Shown: positions 6,601 through 10,882 of the stretch, piece by piece
How positions within the stretch are numbered: the stretch's first letter is position 1
Layout of the letters: every line of letters begins with the position of its first letter
From: CAZDUS01 sp964609375
Lineage (GTDB): Bacteria > Verrucomicrobiota > Kiritimatiellia > CAIKKV01 > CAITUY01
Length of the DNA stretch: 10,882 nucleotides
Assembly: GCA_964609375.1 (NCBI GenBank)
Contig: CAZSSA010000081.1
Location: forward strand, 1 to 10,882
Direction: 5' to 3'
The notes under the pieces: generated by a model
What the model was told of the DNA's origin: nothing
What the model saw: the letters and a program-made list of their open reading frames with translations, nothing else
Database searches by the model: none
Program-made: the position numbers and the translations under genes

Positions 6601-8731
6601 CTGGTACCTCGGCCTGCTGGTGCCCTTCGCCTTTTTCTTCGAGAAACTGGTCTTCGGGTTCACCGATATCCGCAAGCAGCTCGGGGCCCACGTGGTCACT
6701 TTCCTGGTGGTGTTCACGTTGCTAAAGCTGCTGCATCCCGCCTTCGCCATGATCCGTTCGTCGGTGATGATCCTGCTGGGGTTCATCATCTTCCTGATCT
6801 CGACGGGGATCCTTGCCCTGTTTTCCAGCCGCTTCAAGGATAACCTCTCGGGCATCCGGAAGAGCCGCGGCCAGGTGGATGCGGCGGAGGTCAACAAGGC
6901 CGGGGCCATCATGACGGCGTTCATGCTCGGGCTCAACAATATGCACCGCCGCCGGATCCGCACCCTGCTTACGTGCGCGACGCTGGTGTTGATCACCTTC
7001 GTGATGATCTGCTTCACCTCGGTCCGCAGCGACATCACCGACACGTCGGTTGCGATCGGCAAGGCCCCCTTCAACGGGCTTTTGGTCAAGAACCAGGAGT
7101 TCCGGCCGGTCTCCGAGGCGGAGGTGTTCGCGCTGCAGACCAAGTTCGGCGACCAGTACACCGTCGCGCCCCGGCGTGCCGTGGTCGGCTATGAGGAATG
7201 GCAGACCCGGGAACGGATGGTGCCGAAAATCCGGGTGGTGCGGCGCCTGGGGGATTCCGCGCGCGAAGCGAGGCCGCTGTCAGTCCTGACGCTGGCGCCT
7301 GGCGAACCGCTGGCGCCACGCCTGTCTATCCGGGGGCGGTGGTTTACCGAGACGGATGTCGATACGCCCGGGCGCGCGGCCCCGGTCCTGTTGCCGCGAG
7401 TCATGGCGGATACCCTGGGGCTCAACCTGGCTGACGTCGAGGCGGGCAACCTCCCCGAGGTCGAGATCAACGGGGTTCAATTTCCGGTGTGCGGGGTATT
7501 CGAGGGCAAGGTGCTTGATGGCTTGATGGATCTCGACGGACGCAACCTCCTGCCCTTTGATATCAAGGCGCTGCGCGACATCAATAGGCTTGATTCCTGG
7601 ACGGTCCTGGCGACGGAGGATGACCCGCGTATCGCCGGGGATGACGTGATCCTCTCGCCGAACGGACTGGAAGGGGCCGGGGTTTCCGGCGGGCAAAACC
7701 GCATCCTGTCGGTGGCTGTCGCCTTTTCCCCTTCCTTGAGTCCGCGGGCGGCACGCGCGGAAATCGATCAGTTCATGGAGCAGAGCGGGCGTCAGACCTA
7801 TTACGGGCTGGATGGCTACGCTTTTCTCGGTAAGCGGACACGGGAGAGCAGTTTCGTGGGGTTGGTGGACATGCTGATTCCCCTCATCATCGCGGCGATC
7901 ACGGTGCTCAACACGATCCGCGGCTCGGTGTACGAGCGCAAGGAGGAGATCTTCGTGTATAACGCGGTTGGAATCGCTCCGCGTCACATCTTCTTCATGT
8001 TTTTTGCCGAGGCGTTTGTGTATGCGGTGGTGGGGTCCGTGCTGGGGTATATCCTGAGCCAGGGGACCGGCCGGCTGCTGACCGCGCTGCACCTCACGGG
8101 CGGGCTGAACATGACGTTCACGTCGCTGGGGACGATCTATGCCTCGCTGACCATTGCGGCCTCGGTGTTTATTTCCACCTGGTTCCCGGCCCGCACGGCG
8201 ATGAAAATCGCCTCGCCCGGGGAGGATCTTGGCTGGAAATTGCCGGAGCCTGATGGCAACCGGCTGCGGTTCCGCCTGCCCTTCACCTTCGACTGGCATG
8301 ACCGGATCGCGGTGCTGGCTTTTTTCCGGCGTTATTTCGTAGATCATGGCGAGGGCAGCTCCGGGCCGTTTTACACCGGGACCCCTGAAATGGGCATCGC
8401 CAGCCACACCGACCCCCTTGATGGCGGCGGCTACATTCCTGTCATTTCCGTTCCGGTATGGCTGAAGCCCTTTGATCTCGGCGTATCGCAGACCCTCGAG
8501 ATCGCCATGCCCCGCGACGCGGAAACCGGCGAGTATGTCGCCGAGATCACGCTGCATCGCCGCTCCGGCACGATGGAGAACTGGAGGCGGCTCAACCGGT
8601 TGTTTGTCGGCCGGGTGCGTGAACATTTCCTCCATTGGCGCGCGGTCAGGACCGGGGAGCGGGCGGAGATGTTCGAGGAGGCCGGGGATGGATTGAAACT
8701 TGAAATGCTTAAGGTAAAGACGGAAGCATGA
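3683..8731 (+). CDS. Giant FtsX/MacB-like ABC permease fused to a degenerate M28 peptidase-like ectodomain
   Basis: The 1682-residue product reads as: membrane helix 14-34; M28-like peptidase fold about 60-345 with a PA-like insert near 150-205; charged helical insert about 345-525; second part of the M28-like fold about 530-650; mixed region about 655-950; three helices about 966-990, 1001-1018 and 1023-1048; then an FtsX unit. That unit has RRRIRTLLT leading into a helix at 1091-1114, an extracytoplasmic domain about 1115-1390, and helices about 1392-1412, 1431-1460 and 1480-1501, with YERKEEIFVYNAVGIAPRHI as the coupling region. Residues 1515-1682 form a cytoplasmic-type tail containing PFDLGVSQ. 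FtsX/MacB permeases couple ATP hydrolysis by a partner to movement of extracytoplasmic domains. No ATPase is encoded here. The expected M28 metal and catalytic residues appear replaced: Ser277 for His, Gln293 for Asp, Arg326-Phe327 for Glu-Glu. ATGs at 3683, 3686 and 3692 are possible starts. AGGG overlapping the upstream stop fits 3686 (5-base gap) better than 3683. Substrate unknown. Confidence 0.8.
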   Translation: MMQMLSDIKSKLLDILPGLLFLALALLAVWGYLACFSPKGYEPPAKPFEAYDRKAMLEAVAPGAVRARLDAVTALGDRFLGKPGFYRAEEYIRDRYEAAGLEILQQEIRTVAPVTEFAEALDESGAPAGFEVYPFMPNYLQPVATPDEGITATLLNVDDELLRSRTSFEGCFALIDGARPLPKGYGYAFAKYAQLGFAGVIVSHSKGLDELTSIWGVTCMNPVNFLRVAAGPGVFAHVGRKVTLRVRSRFSEVPNRTLVGILKSGHGNRRALVIPCSYDALSVLPDRSPGVLQALPVAIQLQLLEGLKPCRDGLRRDVIFVAFGGRFMAHDPHNRLLGAIGANGDRMARRAALQAAKEDHTRKLEQLRRCRRVLDSLAADDAAIRAPERLDALDGEEAALFMEQLRYVLNTLVIERSERVLTAKIRFEKGDKANINRPEFDEYQAVRKAYDKAFSCAGLAFPRLLGEQAAFVAEVNLPARMEARMAALLAHHEAQIRGLEQSLALNAAFAAYDQLLVLAPELVPSKETTMPREALTLTMGAGINHSSGAQPACQSVQAAIQELGLEDRVSFLFSASRSYGDEVAGMLSGQDPESQLWSRLSIPAYSLLNHGRSYEDFGQPCARDWMRNIASLDGSLKVVGAMVLSVAHGNGEFKPLNVQGAVNRYGGNIFVANVGQSILPNYPLVGAVVVFKPSGEAMPSRGYAGSLYAMSDVYGRYGRDYCVAPIPGGLSVDAAGYDAQGGISLIKDEGPKAQRLFASMKLGPEGLANDINLICYRAAPVTLLDLINPQSMKSYAGAQFLKANGLSEFESSFGLPAGYASSEGLQTAFIKPDEYACVALKAGAAENELVQTTRAFMLGEPSGSRANRVPGGELESRGFLAADTPLIREVSWQAARSMVGVNGQRLDLQDSFGMADEQTHEFQKRSTEWLEQAADPSRSRKASLLASRDALTYATLNHPVLRRNIFEAVVGILWYLGLLVPFAFFFEKLVFGFTDIRKQLGAHVVTFLVVFTLLKLLHPAFAMIRSSVMILLGFIIFLISTGILALFSSRFKDNLSGIRKSRGQVDAAEVNKAGAIMTAFMLGLNNMHRRRIRTLLTCATLVLITFVMICFTSVRSDITDTSVAIGKAPFNGLLVKNQEFRPVSEAEVFALQTKFGDQYTVAPRRAVVGYEEWQTRERMVPKIRVVRRLGDSAREARPLSVLTLAPGEPLAPRLSIRGRWFTETDVDTPGRAAPVLLPRVMADTLGLNLADVEAGNLPEVEINGVQFPVCGVFEGKVLDGLMDLDGRNLLPFDIKALRDINRLDSWTVLATEDDPRIAGDDVILSPNGLEGAGVSGGQNRILSVAVAFSPSLSPRAARAEIDQFMEQSGRQTYYGLDGYAFLGKRTRESSFVGLVDMLIPLIIAAITVLNTIRGSVYERKEEIFVYNAVGIAPRHIFFMFFAEAFVYAVVGSVLGYILSQGTGRLLTALHLTGGLNMTFTSLGTIYASLTIAASVFISTWFPARTAMKIASPGEDLGWKLPEPDGNRLRFRLPFTFDWHDRIAVLAFFRRYFVDHGEGSSGPFYTGTPEMGIASHTDPLDGGGYIPVISVPVWLKPFDLGVSQTLEIAMPRDAETGEYVAEITLHRRSGTMENWRRLNRLFVGRVREHFLHWRAVRTGERAEMFEEAGDGLKLEMLKVKTEA

Positions 8732-8745
8732 GCAGGAAACACATG
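8728..8745 (+). promoter_or_regulatory. ATGA stop-start overlap and internal ribosome binding site for the OPT gene
   Basis: The TGA ending the FtsX-fusion gene (8729-8731) lies inside the ATG at 8728-8730, a common arrangement for translational coupling. Five codons on, a second in-frame ATG at 8743 is preceded by AGGA at 8734-8737, while the first ATG has only GGAA two bases away. Either start places the transporter's translation directly after that of the large permease, which supports a shared complex or fixed stoichiometry. Confidence 0.6.
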
Positions 8746-10845
8746 GATTCGGAGCTGGAGCAATACCGCAACCTCATTGAAACGCCCTCGGAGTTCAAGG
8801 AGGGGTTCGGCTGGTCAACGGTGGCGGGCATCCTGTTTTGCGGCCTGGTGATGATGCCGGGGTCCATCTACCTGTCGCTCATGACCGGCGGCAACATGGG
8901 GGCGGCGGGGACGTGGGTGACGGTGATCCTGTTCGCCCAGATCGCCAAGCGCGCCATGAAGACCATGTCGCGCCAGGAACTGGTTGTGCTGCTGCATGCC
9001 GCCACGATCATGGTGGCGGCCAACGCCATGTTCCCGGGCGGTCCGTTCGGTTACGTGGTGTATCGCGCCTTCCTGGTGACCTGCGATGCCGCGCGCGATG
9101 CCGGCATGCTGCATGCCTTTCCGGCGTGGTTCTCGCCTCCCCCCGAGAGCGCCGCCATCCTTAACCGCGAGCTGTTCCACAAGGACTGGCTGATCCCGAT
9201 CGCCCTAATGGTGTTCACGACCTTCACGGGGCTCCTGCAGCGCTACACCCTGGGGTATTTCTTTTTCCGGCTGGCGTCCGATGTGGAGAAACTGCCCTTC
9301 CCGATGGCTCCCATTGCGGCCCAGGGGGCGACGGCCATGGCGGAGATGGACGAGAAGGCGGCCACGCCGTCCGCCGCCGGGGGCAACGGGGCTCCGGACC
9401 AGGGTCAGGAGGCCGTCGGGTTGAAAAAGCGGGACTTCAAGAAAACCGGCAGTCCACGGTGGCGGCAGTTCTCTCTGGGTGTGATGATCGGTGCCTTGTT
9501 CGGAGTGGTCCAGGTGGGTATCCCCGCGGTCACCCGTCTGTTCCTGGACAAGCCTGTGTTCTTGATTCCCCAGCCTTTCATCGAAACAACCCCCCTGACG
9601 CAGGGTCTGCTGCCGGCCACGCCGACGGGCCTGGCCCTTGACCTGGGGATCATCCTGGTGGGCATGGTATTGCCGTTCTGGGCCGTTGTTGGGACCTTTT
9701 CGGCCGTGGTGCTGACCGTGATCCTCAATCCGCTGCTGCAGCATTTCGGAGTGCTGTCGCATTGGCAGCCGGGGATGGATACCGTCAATACGGTCTTCTC
9801 CAACAGCATAGACTTCTGGATGAGCTTCACGATCGGGGCCAGCCTTGGGATTGCGGGGATCAGCATTGTTTCGGCCGTTCGCGACGTCCGGCGGAAATTG
9901 AAGGAGATCCGCGAACGGAAGACGGAGGCGGAACGGCGCGGGTTATGGACTCCCCCTTGTGATGGGCGCGGCGATTATCCCGTGTGGATCGCGCTGGCGA
10001 TCTACGGTGTCGCGACGGCGGCGGTCACGGGCGCCTGCCACCTGTTGGTGCCGCAGGTTCCCCTGACCTTCCTGATCGTGCTGGGGTTCCTTTACATGCC
10101 CTTCATCGCCTACATCAATGCCCGCATGCTGGGGATTGCGGGCCAGAGCGTGGATATTCCCTTTGTCAGGGAGACGGCATTCATCGCTTCGGGGGCCAAG
10201 GGCATTGACATCTGGATGGCGCCCATCCCGCTCGAAAACCACGGCGGAATGGCGCAATCGTTCCGGGTGAATGAACTGACGGGGGTCCGGTTCTTCTCGC
10301 TGATCAAGGCCGAGTTGGTGGCGATCCCGATCCTGTTCTGCCTGTCGCTTGTGTTCTGGGCCTTCATCTGGAAGTCGGGGCCGATTCCCTCCTCGGCCTA
10401 CCCCTACGCGCAGGTGAACTGGGAACTGGCGGCCAAGAATAGTGTCCTGTTGTTCTCGTCCACCTTTGTGCCGCCGGGCGAGGATCCGGCGTCGCGCAGC
10501 ATCCTGGACAGTCCCTTCATGAAACAGGCGGTGCACCCGAAGATCATAAGCATCGGGGCGGGCGCCACCGTGGCGGGGTTTGCGCTTCTCAGCGCCCTGG
10601 GGTGGCCGGTGCTGCTCATCTACGGGTTTATTCGCGGGCTCGGCGGCATCCCGCACACGTTGCTGCTCGAAATCGTGGGGGCGCTGATAGGACGTTTCTA
10701 TTTTCGCAAGAAGTTCGGAACGGAGAATCTGCTGAAGATGATGCCGATTCTCCTGGCCGGCTACTTTACCGGGGTGGGGCTGATCAGTATGGCGACGATC
10801 GCGATGAACCTGATCCAGCAGGCCGTGTCGGGGGCGCCGTTTTAG
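8728..10845 (+). CDS. OPT-superfamily (oligopeptide transporter-like) membrane protein
   Basis: The 705-residue product fits the usual length of bacterial OPT-family secondary transporters, which carry peptides, siderophore-metal chelates or related solutes across the cytoplasmic membrane. Landmarks are EGFGWSTVAGILFCGLVM near 25, PGSIYLSLMTGG near 44, MSRQEL near 80, VEKLPFPMAPI near 186, HWQPGMD near 345, SIDFWMSFTIG near 360, YINARMLGIAGQS near 462, FIWKSGPIPSSAYPYA near 546, and a final PILLAGYFTG near 673. I count roughly 12-14 membrane helices. A hydrophilic Ala/Gly-rich stretch at about 203-240 is a likely cytoplasmic linker, and a charged helix at about 385-405 another loop. The start at 8728 overlaps the upstream stop (ATGA). 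An ATG at 8743 has a better placed AGGA (8734-8737, 5-base gap) and would give 700 residues; I cannot decide between them. The substrate is not readable. Family membership is stronger than the peptide assignment. Confidence 0.82.
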   Translation: MSRKHMDSELEQYRNLIETPSEFKEGFGWSTVAGILFCGLVMMPGSIYLSLMTGGNMGAAGTWVTVILFAQIAKRAMKTMSRQELVVLLHAATIMVAANAMFPGGPFGYVVYRAFLVTCDAARDAGMLHAFPAWFSPPPESAAILNRELFHKDWLIPIALMVFTTFTGLLQRYTLGYFFFRLASDVEKLPFPMAPIAAQGATAMAEMDEKAATPSAAGGNGAPDQGQEAVGLKKRDFKKTGSPRWRQFSLGVMIGALFGVVQVGIPAVTRLFLDKPVFLIPQPFIETTPLTQGLLPATPTGLALDLGIILVGMVLPFWAVVGTFSAVVLTVILNPLLQHFGVLSHWQPGMDTVNTVFSNSIDFWMSFTIGASLGIAGISIVSAVRDVRRKLKEIRERKTEAERRGLWTPPCDGRGDYPVWIALAIYGVATAAVTGACHLLVPQVPLTFLIVLGFLYMPFIAYINARMLGIAGQSVDIPFVRETAFIASGAKGIDIWMAPIPLENHGGMAQSFRVNELTGVRFFSLIKAELVAIPILFCLSLVFWAFIWKSGPIPSSAYPYAQVNWELAAKNSVLLFSSTFVPPGEDPASRSILDSPFMKQAVHPKIISIGAGATVAGFALLSALGWPVLLIYGFIRGLGGIPHTLLLEIVGALIGRFYFRKKFGTENLLKMMPILLAGYFTGVGLISMATIAMNLIQQAVSGAPF

Positions 10846-10846
10846 A

Positions 10847-10881
10847 GGCGTGAAACGTGAAACGTGAGGCGTGAAACGTGA
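10847..10881 (+). repeat. Heptamer tandem repeat, (GG/AA)CGTGA x5, running to the window edge
   Basis: Immediately after the last stop codon come five head-to-tail 7-base units: GGCGTGA, AACGTGA, AACGTGA, GGCGTGA, AACGTGA. Only the first two bases vary (GG or AA), and the next base, G at 10882, could start a further GG unit, so the array probably continues outside the window. It is not palindromic and has no T-run, so it is not a recognisable intrinsic terminator. Short heptameric arrays like this occur between genes in several bacterial groups. Function is unknown. Confidence 0.85.
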
Positions 10882-10882
10882 G

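Noticed and set aside
4931..6691. A 586-codon open frame on the minus strand
   Set aside because: It lies wholly inside the strongly supported permease-fusion gene, its translation is rich in Arg, His, Gln and Pro with no recognisable domain, and long antisense frames are common in GC-rich coding DNA.
7280..8635. A 451-codon minus-strand open frame opposite the FtsX region
   Set aside because: The + strand frame carries the FtsX motifs across this interval; the opposite product has no recognisable feature.
10846..10882. Transcription terminator or CRISPR array after the last gene
   Set aside because: The units are 7 bases, directly adjacent without spacers, not self-complementary, and no T-run follows within the window.

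Overview
The window is GC-rich bacterial DNA with every recognisable gene on the + strand. It starts inside the end of a GNAT-type acetyltransferase gene (1-183). A 73-base spacer follows, then four closely packed genes: a nitrilase-superfamily amidohydrolase (257-1102), an 853-residue polytopic membrane protein of the OPT-like DUF6785/DUF6784 type (1117-3678), a 1682-residue membrane protein combining a degenerate M28-like peptidase ectodomain with an FtsX/MacB-type permease (3683-8731), and a 705-residue OPT-superfamily transporter (8728-10845). The last 36 bases hold a heptamer tandem repeat cut by the window edge. Gene density, base composition, the OPT/DUF6785 pair and the very large FtsX fusion suggest the Planctomycetota-Verrucomicrobiota-Lentisphaerota-Kiritimatiellota group. 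This is a judgement from protein style, with no rRNA or marker gene to confirm it.

The genes from 1117 to 10845 look like one transcription unit. Gaps are 14 and 4 bases, then a 4-base ATGA overlap, and no terminator-like structure is visible between them. The nitrilase gene, only 14 bases upstream, probably belongs too. The GNAT gene may or may not.

The most interesting reading is a three-part membrane system. Two transporters of the same fold, one with a large extracytoplasmic insert, flank a giant ABC-type (FtsX-like) subunit. That subunit carries on its outside an M28-like domain in which the expected zinc ligands and catalytic glutamate appear to be replaced, so it may bind peptides without cutting them. 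The FtsX subunit should need an ATPase, and none is encoded here. A working model, which is inference, is capture and uptake of peptides or modified amides across the envelope, followed by cytoplasmic amide hydrolysis by the nitrilase homologue.

All calls rest on reading motifs and hydrophobicity by eye. No database search or structure prediction was run.
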